This document shows, piece by piece, positions 8,252 to 17,700 of a DNA stretch of 27,261 nt. Both the position numbers and the translations under genes were made by a program. The notes under the pieces were generated by a model. The model was not told where the DNA came from, did not search any database, and saw nothing but the letters and a program-made list of their open reading frames with translations. The stretch's first letter is position 1. Each line of letters starts with the position of its first letter. Source of the DNA: Chrysochromulina tobinii (Eukaryota; Haptophyta; Prymnesiales; Chrysochromulinaceae); assembly GCA_001275005.1 (NCBI GenBank), contig JWZX01001258.1, forward strand, positions 1 to 27,261, given 5' to 3'.

Positions 8252-10564
8252 TCACGGCATCTCTACTTCGATCATCACGGGCCCTTGGATGAGGCGCCTT
8301 GCGATGCCCGGGTTGGCATTCGCCGCATTGACCAGCACGGTCGCCGGATCCGCCCGCGTGCCGAAGCGCACGCGCGCCGCACCTGCGCCTTCATGGATGT
8401 GCCCAAAGAGCCACAGGCGCGGCTTGCGCGTGGCACGTCGCACGGCGGTGCGCAGGCTGTCATCGCCTGCCTCCTCGCCGCCCGTGGCCCTGTCGAGCAC
8501 CCGCTTTGGCGGCACGTGCGAGACGAGCACATCAGAGGGAGGCAGCTTGCCACGGAGCGGGCCCTTGCAGTACGGCACGAGTGTGAACGAGAGGCCAGCA
8601 GCCTCGAACTGGCTCACGCTCGTCACGTATGTGGCACCCGAGAGTGGGAACGCCGCGACCGGTGGGTCGTGGTTGCCTCGCAGCACAAGCTTTGTCGGTG
8701 CTTCCAGTCGGCTCAGCCACTCGTCGAGCCGTGCCGCGGCATCCTCGTGCTCCCGTGACTCAGTGCCCTCGCCGCTGCGCGACCCCGCACGCCCTTCCGC
8801 CGCAAAGTCGGGTGCAAAGTCACCGCAGTGCACGACGACGTCGGCGGCGCCCACGTGCGTGAGCGTGGCCTCATGGCCGTGGGTGTCCGATACGACCAGA
8901 AGCCGCGCCACGTCAACTGCCACGTCCAACGGCTCTGCCTGCGAGCGGCTCGCAGCAGAGCCCGAGTGAGCGGCTACGGGGGTGCTCAGCGCGGCTGCAT
9001 CAGCGGTCGAGGGCGGTGGCACGTCATCATCCTCATCAATCTCCGCGGAGCTCGCATCGGAGATCGCATCTCGCTCCATCGCCGCGGCAACTCGATGCGA
9101 CGCGACGAGTCGAATGCCCACCTGAGCGTGCCGCCGCTTGCGCTGCCTCTCGCGCCGCCCGCCGCCGCGCTCTGCCTTGGCGCTGCCGCTCATGTCTTCA
9201 ATCGGGCGCACGCCGTCGCGTAGGCTCACCCGCAGCATGCGCACCGCCATTCGCTCGTCACTCGTAGGTGTCAGCTCGAGGGGCTCGAGAGTGCCCTCGT
9301 CACGCGCGCTGTCATCGGCGCTGTCGCGTAGCATCTCACGCCACGCCATTCCGACGGGCGCCGCGACGAGCTGGGCCACCTCCGCACGCGTTGAGGCGCG
9401 CAGCTCGGCGGCGCTCAGCACGGTCACTTTGGCCGCGGAAGTCGCCGCTTCCTTCGAGTACGGGGCGAATGTACTGGTTGCTGCCGCGGTGGCTGGATGC
9501 TCGTCGCGTTGGTTCTCGCCGTTGAGCATCGCCACATACCGCGCGGACGGCGAGGAGCCCACCGCCCTCTCCACAGCCCCCGTGGCCACCGCCGCGGCGA
9601 CTTGTCGCTCTTGCCGTCGGCGTAAGCGTCGGCGTAACCGTTCGGCGAGGACGACTCGATCGCAAGTATGCTCAGTAGGGACGGCCGAAGTGTGCTTGGC
9701 GCCACGCACGGCGGTCTTCCGGCGTGCGACGAGGGTGTCGAGCCACTGCTGCTGCACGCCCATCTCGAGCGCTCCCTCGCCGAGCGCCGTCACCTGGTCT
9801 AGCGAGGGTGCGCCTACCTCGGACGAGTGGGCAAGCGTCGTCTCGAGCTCTGTGCGCAGCGCCTTTCGCTGCTTCTGCAGCGCGACGGCCTTTTTGGCAT
9901 TGCGTGCGACGCGCTGGTGCGCCCGATCGGCGCGCGTCACCGCCGCGCGCGCCCGCATCTCCGCCTCGAGCGCCGTCAAGTGAGTTTCGTCCAGGCTCTG
10001 TGGCGGCGGCGACGCCGCCGCCGTGGCAGCCAAGGCGGGCAATGCTGGCAAGGCCGACGACGAGTCGTGGCCGATGGCGGCAAGGAGCGCCTGCGGCGGC
10101 GCGACAATGAGTGAACGCCCCGATGGCCCTTTGCGGCACCGCTGGATCAGGCCCGAGTCGGCCGTGACCAGCATCACATCGTGCCCACGTCGTTGGAACC
10201 ATGCCACGTCTCTCGCCGCAACATCGTCGGCAGACGCATCCGGCCCAGAAAATGCGACGGCTGTGCCGCCCAGCTGTGGCATGTGGAAGGCGTCCGCGGA
10301 CGATCCGTGATCTATAAGCACGATGCAACGCCCTTCGAGCCCAGACCGCTGCGCCCATCGCGCCGTGCGACCCAGCAGCGCTTCATGCGACAGCGAGAAA
10401 CCCGACTTTCCACGCGTGTTATCGCCATCGACGACCAACACGCCATTGGCATGAGCAAGCTGTGAGACCAACCCATCGAAACGTTTGAGCGCTCGATCTT
10501 TGGTGCTCACCGGCGCGACCAACGCACTGAGAATTGCTGTCGGGATGCATAGCGGCATCATCAT
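8252..10564 (-). CDS. NYN/PIN-like nuclease fused to calcineurin-like phosphoesterase
   Basis: The product (770 aa from ATG 10564; an in-frame ATG at 10774 would add 70 residues) joins two hydrolase folds. Residues 42-165 match the NYN (YacP-like) RNase fold: LVVDGDNT gives D46 and D48, IVLIDHG follows, then GPDASADDVAARD and LVTADSGLI with D136, all placed as the acidic cluster of PIN-like nucleases. The middle (about 170-550) is charged and helical, rich in Arg and Ala, with possible coiled coil. Residues 555-770 form a class-III metallophosphoesterase close to the MPPED/239AB type: SDTHGH, HCGDF, RGNHDP, SHVPP and FGHIHEG supply all the metal ligands. The start MMMPLCIPTAILSALVAPVS resembles a signal sequence, which favours 10564. 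The 10774 start would leave only 8 bp to the divergent gene. An RNA-processing role is an inference. Confidence 0.8.
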   Translation of the reverse strand: MMMPLCIPTAILSALVAPVSTKDRALKRFDGLVSQLAHANGVLVVDGDNTRGKSGFSLSHEALLGRTARWAQRSGLEGRCIVLIDHGSSADAFHMPQLGGTAVAFSGPDASADDVAARDVAWFQRRGHDVMLVTADSGLIQRCRKGPSGRSLIVAPPQALLAAIGHDSSSALPALPALAATAAASPPPQSLDETHLTALEAEMRARAAVTRADRAHQRVARNAKKAVALQKQRKALRTELETTLAHSSEVGAPSLDQVTALGEGALEMGVQQQWLDTLVARRKTAVRGAKHTSAVPTEHTCDRVVLAERLRRRLRRRQERQVAAAVATGAVERAVGSSPSARYVAMLNGENQRDEHPATAAATSTFAPYSKEAATSAAKVTVLSAAELRASTRAEVAQLVAAPVGMAWREMLRDSADDSARDEGTLEPLELTPTSDERMAVRMLRVSLRDGVRPIEDMSGSAKAERGGGRRERQRKRRHAQVGIRLVASHRVAAAMERDAISDASSAEIDEDDDVPPPSTADAAALSTPVAAHSGSAASRSQAEPLDVAVDVARLLVVSDTHGHEATLTHVGAADVVVHCGDFAPDFAAEGRAGSRSGEGTESREHEDAAARLDEWLSRLEAPTKLVLRGNHDPPVAAFPLSGATYVTSVSQFEAAGLSFTLVPYCKGPLRGKLPPSDVLVSHVPPKRVLDRATGGEEAGDDSLRTAVRRATRKPRLWLFGHIHEGAGAARVRFGTRADPATVLVNAANANPGIARRLIQGPVMIEVEMP

Positions 10565-10782
10565 ATCAAACTCGAAGTTGAGATTTCGATCTCCTTCATT
10601 CGTTTCAGGGCCCTCTCGGCCAGACACACACCCGCCGTGATTCGCGAAGATGTGCAGTCGACTTCGTCTGACCCTTTTTCGGTGATCCAATCTCCGATAC
10701 ATCCCCGAACCCTGCACCCGAACCCGAGTCCAAAACTCTCCGCGCAACGTCAATTTATCGGCATCCATCATCATATAACGTG

Positions 10783-11348
10783 ATGAAGCTCCTCGTCCTC
10801 GTCCTGCCCTTTGCGTCGGCGTTCAAGCTTCCCATCTCACCAAAGCTGTCGGCAACTGCAGTCACACTGGCTGCGCCTCTGCCTGCGTTGGCGGTGTACG
10901 AACCCATTCACAAAGTGCTGCCCGGCACGGAGTGTGAGTGACCAAGAGGCTTTGAACTCTCATCCGATGGATCACAAAACACGCGCTGCTCTGACGCCTC
11001 CTTGTTGCTCCGTCCAGATGGTGACGTGATCATGTCCCAAAACAACGTGGCGTCCGCGGCCCTGGGCCTAGTCATGCTGCTTGGTACGCTGGACATTTGA
11101 GCCATCAAGCTCGCCTAGTTTTCCTTGTGCCTGGCACTCCATCACGCACTTGCGCCGCACTCACGCTTCCTTATGCACCCAACTTCCCAGGCGTCTTCTT
11201 CGCCTTCTTCGATTACATGCTCAAGTTCGGCGCTGAGAAGGCCTGCATCATCTCGAGCACCACTGGCAAAAAGGTCTGTGGCTACATTCTAGACGCCTCG
11301 CAGGATGGCTGCGTGCTAACCGACCACGATGGCTGGCAGTGCGCCTAA
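10783..11348 (+). CDS. Three-exon plastid-targeted small membrane protein
   Basis: Exons 10783-10933, 11018-11083 and 11191-11348 splice in frame through two canonical introns (GTGAGT...CCAG and GTACGC...CCAG) to give 124 residues. The N-terminus MKLLVLVLPFASA|FKLP is a signal peptide with Phe at +1, the ASAFAP-type signature for import into secondary red plastids. A second hydrophobic stretch ending LPALA|VYEP looks like a thylakoid signal-cleavage site. Then come YGDVIMSQN and one clear transmembrane helix (ALGLVMLLGVFFAFFDYML), followed by a C-terminal domain with four Cys (KACII, KVCGY, DGCVL, WQCA). A thylakoid location with the Cys domain on one face is inferred. I do not recognise the family; a small photosystem or cytochrome-complex subunit is possible. 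Its start is close to that of the NYN/phosphoesterase gene on the other strand. Confidence 0.8.
10934..11017 (+). other. Intron 1 (84 bp, GT-AG) of plastid-targeted protein gene
   Basis: The donor is GAGT|GTGAGTGACC and the acceptor is CTCCGTCCAG|ATGG. Removal joins T to AT, making a Tyr codon, and avoids the TGA at 10939 that ends the unspliced frame. Confidence 0.82.
11084..11190 (+). other. Intron 2 (107 bp, GT-AG) of plastid-targeted protein gene
   Basis: The donor is GCTTG|GTACGC and the acceptor is CAACTTCCCAG|GCGTC. Splicing creates GGC and fuses the two halves of the hydrophobic helix (MLLG|VFFAFF), which is good support for the junction. Confidence 0.82.
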
Positions 11349-11668
11349 ATGGTTCGCGCTATCAACGGGGATGTGGGCACTTTTCCTTCGTGCCGAACTG
11401 GAAGACGAGCTTGATGACGCGCTCATGCACGCGAATTACCAGCACGATGTCCGCGCACGAGCACGGCCAATAGAGCCCGTCCTCGGCCGTCGCATGGAAA
11501 ATCACCTGAAATACACCCTCCTTCACATACCATACAAAGAAGGGAGGGGGCGAGGTGCTATGTGTGGGATGTATTATTTTCCGTTCCCAAACTATACTCG
11601 ATCGGCGCACCTATACATACGGTACCGGTATCGAAGGCGTTACAGAAGTTCAAAAGTTGCGCCGCGCG
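11349..11668. other. Intergenic region upstream of coiled-coil gene
   Basis: No convincing coding sequence is present. It is expected to hold the 3' UTR of the plastid-protein gene and the promoter and leader of the coiled-coil gene. A GGTACCGGTAT element lies near 11619. Confidence 0.45.
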
Positions 11669-13546
11669 ATGTCCGACGGGCTCTCACGCTGTCCCACGCC
11701 TGAACCCGCGCAGAGCCCTCGCGACGGACTCGCCGCGCAGGTGAAGCAGCTGCAGGAGCACGTGGAGCGGCTTGAGGAGGATAACCGCAGACTGAGACTC
11801 TTGCGCCAGGCCAATCTGAGCGAGATCTACGAGCAGAGCCAGGCGGCGCCGGCGGGCGGCGCAACTGGAGTGGAAGATGAGGGTAAGCATGATATGGTTG
11901 CCTCCTATCTTGCAGCGGAGACAAAGAGGATGCGGCGCGAGCTTGCAGACAAGAATGCTCTGATCGCGCGGCTCAGTAGGCTCGCAGACGTGCTCCCGGA
12001 GGACGAGATGCTCAAAGGCGTGCTCGCAGAAGATATGGAGACTCAACATCGCCGTGAGCGTGCGCGCTGGCGCTGGCAGCAGGCGATGCTCCGGGTGGGC
12101 CTCGCGCACAGGCAAAAGAGGGTAGAGCGCGCGAGTGCAAAGCAGCTCGTTGTGCACTGGTTGGGCGCGCAGCATCAAAAGGGCGCGATCGAAAGGATTA
12201 ACACTCAGCTTCAAGAGACGAAGTTGATGTTGGACCGCACCCTCGCCGAGCGTGAGTTTCTGGAGGCACAGGCAAAAGAGATCGGCGAGGAAAAGGCGTC
12301 GCTGCAAGCGCAGCAGACCGCACTGATTAGGACGGCGCTCGAGGCGGCACAGCGCGACAAGCAGCTCTTGCAGGTGGCCGATTCGGCAGAGGAGAGGGCC
12401 ATCGCTGCCTCGAAGCGTAAGGACGAGCTTGCATCGGAGATACACCATCTGCGCTGGCTGGTCAAGCAGGTCGAGGAGGCTGCGGCCGCCTCCATGGATC
12501 GCTCGGCGCTGCTGGAGTCCGAGCGCGACTTTGGGCGCAAAGAGATTCTGGACGCGCGGCGGCGCCAGGCGGCGGCGGAGCAGCGCGTCGCGCTCCACTT
12601 GCAACAGAAGCACGAAGCCGAGGCAGAGCTCGTGGCCACACGCGCCGAGATGGGCGCCCAGATGGACGAGCTCCGCCGCAAGGAAGTGCGCGGCGCCCGT
12701 GGCAGCACAGCCGAGCTCGCGCACCAGCTGGAGGCGCTCAGGCACGCGCGCCACTGCGATGCGGAGGCGTTCGACCGCATGCGGACCACGGCACGTCTGC
12801 TCGCGGCGCGTGTCGTCGAGCTCGAGGGCTCCTTCGGCGAGATACTGCGCCCCTCGGCACCCAATGCGGCGATCGCGCGCGCCATCGAGAGCCTCTCCGA
12901 TGGTGATGGAACGAGCATCACGTTCACGATGCCGTCGGCGGCTGAGGGCGCCACTATGGCGCTGGGCGCGTTCCCCATCGGGAGAAGAATCTCGGCAACG
13001 CCGCCACGCCGTGCGAGCGACTATCGGCCGTCCATCATGCCGACGCCGACCTGTGAGCCGCCTCGAGGGGCGCTGAGCACGCCGCCCGCCCTCGCGCCAG
13101 CGGCTTGTGGGCCCATCCGAGCAGTGGATATGGCAAGCAGTCGGGCAAAAGCCACCAGCTACGCGCACGCATTCACTTCATCGCGCGCACAGATGCAAAT
13201 GGCCTGCTCGCCTCTTGCGGGCCCACCGCTCAAGAGTTCGTCTCTTGCCGCCTCGCTGTCCATGCCATCCATCGTCTTGTCGCCCTCTCTTTTGCCGCTC
13301 CCTCGACCTATCACGTCGCCTCTCATATCGCCAATGCAAAGGGCACCCGCCGACCTCAATGTTGCCTCTCTGCCCGTTGCGCGCGGCGCGGCTCGTGCAG
13401 CTTCGCGACAAGGCACGCCCTTGAATTGCGCGAGCCGTAACGAGACCTGGCACGTCGTGCGCTGTCACGCGAACGCGTCGGTCACGGGTGCGGCCGCAGA
13501 GTCAAACCCAGTAGGACCTTGGCGGCCCGAGTGGAGCCTGAGTTAA
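11669..13546 (+). CDS. Long coiled-coil protein of unknown function
   Basis: The product (626 aa) starts at the first ATG that begins a protein-like sequence (MSDGLSRCPTPEP). Residues about 20-60 form a leucine-rich coiled coil (QVKQLQEHVERLEEDNRRLR). After a short Gly/Ala break, a second long helical region runs from about 90 to 420, rich in Glu, Ala, Arg and Gln, with heptad-like Leu/Ala spacing and a Trp/Arg-rich patch (RARWRWQQAMLRVGLAHRQK). Residues 430-626 are Pro/Ser/Ala-rich and probably disordered. No catalytic or named domain is visible; a cytoskeletal, centrosomal or vesicle-tethering role would be a guess. The frame contains a 33-nt segment at 11883-11915 with consensus splice sites at both ends. 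The gene is convergent with the giant BRCT gene. Confidence 0.72.
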   Translation: MSDGLSRCPTPEPAQSPRDGLAAQVKQLQEHVERLEEDNRRLRLLRQANLSEIYEQSQAAPAGGATGVEDEGKHDMVASYLAAETKRMRRELADKNALIARLSRLADVLPEDEMLKGVLAEDMETQHRRERARWRWQQAMLRVGLAHRQKRVERASAKQLVVHWLGAQHQKGAIERINTQLQETKLMLDRTLAEREFLEAQAKEIGEEKASLQAQQTALIRTALEAAQRDKQLLQVADSAEERAIAASKRKDELASEIHHLRWLVKQVEEAAAASMDRSALLESERDFGRKEILDARRRQAAAEQRVALHLQQKHEAEAELVATRAEMGAQMDELRRKEVRGARGSTAELAHQLEALRHARHCDAEAFDRMRTTARLLAARVVELEGSFGEILRPSAPNAAIARAIESLSDGDGTSITFTMPSAAEGATMALGAFPIGRRISATPPRRASDYRPSIMPTPTCEPPRGALSTPPALAPAACGPIRAVDMASSRAKATSYAHAFTSSRAQMQMACSPLAGPPLKSSSLAASLSMPSIVLSPSLLPLPRPITSPLISPMQRAPADLNVASLPVARGAARAASRQGTPLNCASRNETWHVVRCHANASVTGAAAESNPVGPWRPEWSLS

Positions 13547-14003
13547 GAAACGTTATGGTAGGGCTATAGAACGGTAGAAGTGTTCCATTAGGCCTTCTTT
13601 CGTTTGGTAACGCCTTTCGCGTTCCTTTCGCATAGCAACGTTTTTCCGCATTCGACATTGTCCGTACTCTCGAACGCTCGAGCCGCCGGCCCGAGCCGAG
13701 AGTTAAATTCCGACTATTGATTGAGTGTTGTCCGCCGCCGCGCAGTGCCGCGGGCGGGGCCGCGGCACTGTCTCTCAAGTCCGGTCAGGTCTCTACGAGT
13801 CACTACGCTACACGCTATATACACGCTATACTTACGGGTAGTCGCAATCACCCTATATGTACCCTCTCGTATGCGTGAGTGTATTGCTACATCGGCCATT
13901 GCTACACTATGACTGCGCCGTTCTGCGCCGCGACAGTGATGAGTGAATTTCACTGTGAGCTGTGTGATCCCTGCGGCTCCTCAACTTCTAGGAAGCTCAA
14001 CGG
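13547..14003. other. Convergent intergenic region with strong hairpins
   Basis: This 457-bp stretch between two converging genes is less GC-rich than its flanks. It contains the perfect hairpin at 13743-13770, a palindrome AGTGAATTTCACT at 13942-13954, and paired copies of ATTGCTACA near 13882 and 13899. No coding region is supported. Confidence 0.5.
13743..13770. repeat. Perfect 10-bp inverted repeat with 8-nt loop
   Basis: CAGTGCCGCG (13743-13752) and CGCGGCACTG (13761-13770) are exact reverse complements around a GGCGGGGC loop. The position between two converging 3' ends suggests a role in 3' end formation or transcript separation, but that is speculation. Confidence 0.85.
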
Positions 14004-14792
14004 TCACCTCTTCGAGCTCGGCTTGAAGATGAAGTCGGTGGGCGGCAGCACGCGCTGCTGCAGCAGGCAGTGCTTGGCCCAATCCTGCGAGATCGCGATC
14101 ACCTCGCGGGCCCGAGCCCGCTCAAGCCTCGTGCGGACCGCCGCCTCGTCGGCATCCTTCTCTACGAGGACCAGGCAGCGCTGCGACACGTGGTCGCGGG
14201 CGCCATGGTGCTGCGGCGGCAGGTCGGTGCGCACCTCGGCGCCGGCGGCGCGCAGTAGCGGGGTCCACTTGGCGCAAAAGTCATCGGAGCCTGTGGGAAC
14301 GATGACGTACCCGCTCAAGAGCGGCGTCCACGCCTGCGCTCTCGCGCGATCGGGCGACGCATCGACGCTGCGGCTTCTGGGCCCGCCGCCGCGACCGGCG
14401 GCGGCGGACGCGTTGGTATTGGCAAGCTTGGCCGCGTACTCCCCGGGCACGGGCTGCCAGCAATTCTGCATGAGGGAAGCATGGGCCCAGCTGGGGCGCA
14501 GGGGCACGCAGCCGTACGCGAGCCCAAAGAGGACTTTCTCCGTGATCCTGATTGGCATGTCCTCGGCACAAGCTTCGGCGAGCAGCACGAGCTTTCGATT
14601 CGCCACGAGCCGGTGCAGATCGTAAAAGAGACTCTCACTGTCGCTCTCGACGATGACCAGCCCAGCACCCTGCTCCCGCGCCACGTCAACGATGCGCCCG
14701 CCCGCCACACGAAGCGTCGCCTCGAGCGCGGCGCGGTCGTCATCCGTGAAGCCGGTGAGCATGAAGGCAGCGCCTACGAAAAGGCGGCTGCA
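14004..14792 (-). other. Region encoding 53BP1-type tandem BRCT domains
   Basis: This stretch encodes the last 262 residues of the giant protein. BRCT1 opens with LFVGAAFMLTGF, matching the LFLGYAFLLT opening of 53BP1, and ends near SWAHASLMQNCW. BRCT2 begins GYVIVPTGSD and ends SQDWAKHCLLQQR, equivalent to the SQEWVIQCL helix of 53BP1. The linker between the two is long and Ser/Ala/Gly-rich. Paired BRCTs of this class bind phospho-Ser peptides or p53-like partners. Confidence 0.78.
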
Positions 14793-17700
14793 TGCGCCGG
14801 CTGCCGCTGCGTCGCTCGAGCTGGCGCCGGCCGTTGCGGCGGCGCCGGCCGTTGCGGCGGCGCCGGACGCAGAGGAAGCGCCAGCGCTACCGAGGGCGAT
14901 ACGCGTGCCACCTGGTGACGCTCGGCTGCGGGCGGAGCGGCCGCCGGCGGAGCGGCCGCCGTCACTTGGTATGGGCGATTCCGCAACGGCCTCGTCCGTC
15001 GCGCCGTAGTCGCACGTCTCAGCGAGCGCGCGAGATCGAGGACGAGATTGTGATCGAGGGCGAGATGGCTCTTCACCCTCGTCCCCCTCGTCCTCGTCAT
15101 CGATCTGCCGAAGCCGGCCGCTGCTGCAAGCAATCCACTCGTCGAAGCGCTTATTCCATCCGAGGAAGTGCACCTTGACCTCTCGATGCGACCCTATCCC
15201 TCGGGCATCGACCACGCGTCCATCATACCACTCGGAGAACGAGTCGCGCGCCTGAAGCGAGGTGCCCACGCGCAGAGCAATCACCTCCTCCGTGCTGAGC
15301 ACACGGCAAGGCGGCTCCGGCTCGTCTTCCTCCTCACCCTCCTCCTCCTCACCATCCTCACCCACCACCTCCTCCTCCTCTGCGTCCTCTGCCTCCTTTG
15401 CCTCCTTTGCCTCCGCCGCCTCTTTCTCCGCCTCCTCCGGAACTCGTGCCGCCCTGGCCGCCCTGGCTGCGCTGGCCGTCGTCCCCCCAGCGGAGCGCCG
15501 TCGCGAGCGCATCCCCTCAGGCGAGCGGAGCGCCGTCGCGAGCACCGCCCCCTCAGCAGAGCGGTCCTCCCTCAGCCGCCCCGCGTTGAGAGCAATCCAC
15601 ACGTCGTGCCGCTTATGCCATCCATGGAAATGAATCTTCGCCTCGCGCTGCACACCCAGCCCACGCAGGTCGACCACCTTGGCCCCGTACCACCCACCTT
15701 GCTGATCGCACGCCTGTAACCAATCACCCAAGCGCAGTCCATCCCGAAGCATGGTGTCGGGCGGTGCCGTCGCAGCGGCGGGGGGAGCGGCGGGTTCCTC
15801 TGCTAGATCCGGTGCCGCCTCCGCATACAACGCCTCGTGAGCGTCGACGTGAGCATCATCGTCGTCGCCTCCGGCCTCATCGTCGGCGCCTCCGGCCTCG
15901 TCCTCGGCCCCGGCCGCCGCGCCCGCGCCCACTTCTCTCAGCCGACCCGCATCCAAAGCAATCCACTCGTCGTGCCGTACGCTCCAGCCATGAAAGTGCA
16001 CCTTCACCTGACGGCGAGCCCCCAGCCCGCGGAGCGCGACCACCCTGGCCAAGTACCACGCGCCGCGCTTGTCGCGTGCCTCCAGCCGGTCGCCCACGCA
16101 CGTACGTGCCCACGGCGACGCGTCCAGCTGTGTCGGCTGCTCCTGCTCGACGTCAACCTCCTCGGCCTCCTCGTCCTCCGCCGGCGCCGCGTCTGCTGCG
16201 GCCTCGCTCGCGTCGTCCTGGGCGGCTGGCTGCTCCTCGTCAGCCACTGCCATCGACTGGGTGGCTACGATCACCTCGAGCTGCGTCGGCACGATGGGCT
16301 CTTCGTCCACGGCCGCGTCCGCGGCCTCCTCTTCCGCGGCCTCCATCGGCGCACCCGCGTCCAAGTCCATAACCTCCTCGGATCCGCCCCGGAAGTGTCC
16401 CGGAAGTGTCCTCGCCTCCGCCGCCTCCTCGCGCACCGCACTCGCATGCGCCGTGTCGAGCGCACCTTGTGCATGGAACTCGCGCAACAGCTCATCACAG
16501 CCTCCCTCAAGGTTCGCTCGTGGCTCCCACGTCGCATCAGCTTCGCCGTAGCCTTTCCAACGTACCAAGTACGCGAGGCCGCCGTCGTCGCCCAGGCGAG
16601 ATGCGAGGAGCGCCTCCGCCTCAAACTCCTCCTCTGCTTCCTCCGCTTCCTCCTCGTCCTCCGCCTCAAACTCCTCGTCGTCTTCTTCTTCCTCATCTGA
16701 CACGATCACGAACCCTCGTTGTCTGACACGACAAACTCCGCGCGGCGGCTGCCGCCGCGCCGCCGCGCGGGAAAGGTGGCCACGAGAAGCGCGCCGATCG
16801 GGCGGCGAGGCGGCGGCTGCCGATCGTGCGCCCGGTGCCGCCGCTGCCCAGACCTGGGCTGCCTTAGCTGCACACGCGCGCTTCGGCTTGGCCTCGGCGG
16901 GGGTCGGCTCGGCGGATGGCTCAGCGGCCCGGCGCTTGGAACCAGCAGGCGGTGGCGGTGGCGGTGGCGGTGGCGGTGGCGGCGCCGCCCGCGCCGTCGT
17001 TGGCACCGCCGGTGGTGCCTTGGGTGCAGGCGCCTTGGCTGCTGCTGACGCTGAGGAGGCGGCAGCCGAGCCAGTGGCGCCGGCGTTGGCGAGGAGAGCA
17101 CCAAGGACGGCGGCAACCGAAGACTCTGGCGGCGCATCACACGTACTCGAGAGCCTCGAGCGACCGGGGAGCGCACGTTTCTTCACACTCCCGCTCTCAG
17201 CGCGCGAGGCTGCGGACGGCGACAGGAGTGACACTGAAGGCGGCGGCGGTGCGAGAGGTCGCTTACGTGACGGTGGCGGCAGCTTGGCACGCGCCGCCCT
17301 GGCATCACTCGCCGCCTGGCCGCAGCATGCACCGCCACTGCTGCCGCCTCGGACAGCCCGCACCAGATTTGCCGCACCTGAGGCGCACACTGCCAGCGCG
17401 AGCACGTCGTCGAGGTCGACAGATGGTGACTCCTGCGAGCCAAACGCGCCAGCGCCGTCAGAGCCCTGTGAGGCTATCAGCATGGGTGGCACGATGGGCA
17501 GTGGCTGAGCCCTTGATTTCGCCCCTCCGTCTGCTCGCTCGGAGCGTTGGCCGCTCAGCGGAGGCGCGGCCGCCACAGCCCCCTTGGCCCATTCGGCTTC
17601 GGCTCGAGAGCGAGGCGCCTCGAGCCACGCCAAGGGGTTGTCCTCAGAGCTCTCGTCTGACGCCATGGCGCCCGCCGCCGCTGGCTCCGAGTCCATCCCC

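Noticed and set aside
13743-13770. Bacterial-type intrinsic terminator
   Set aside because: No T-run follows the hairpin, and the window is clearly eukaryotic.
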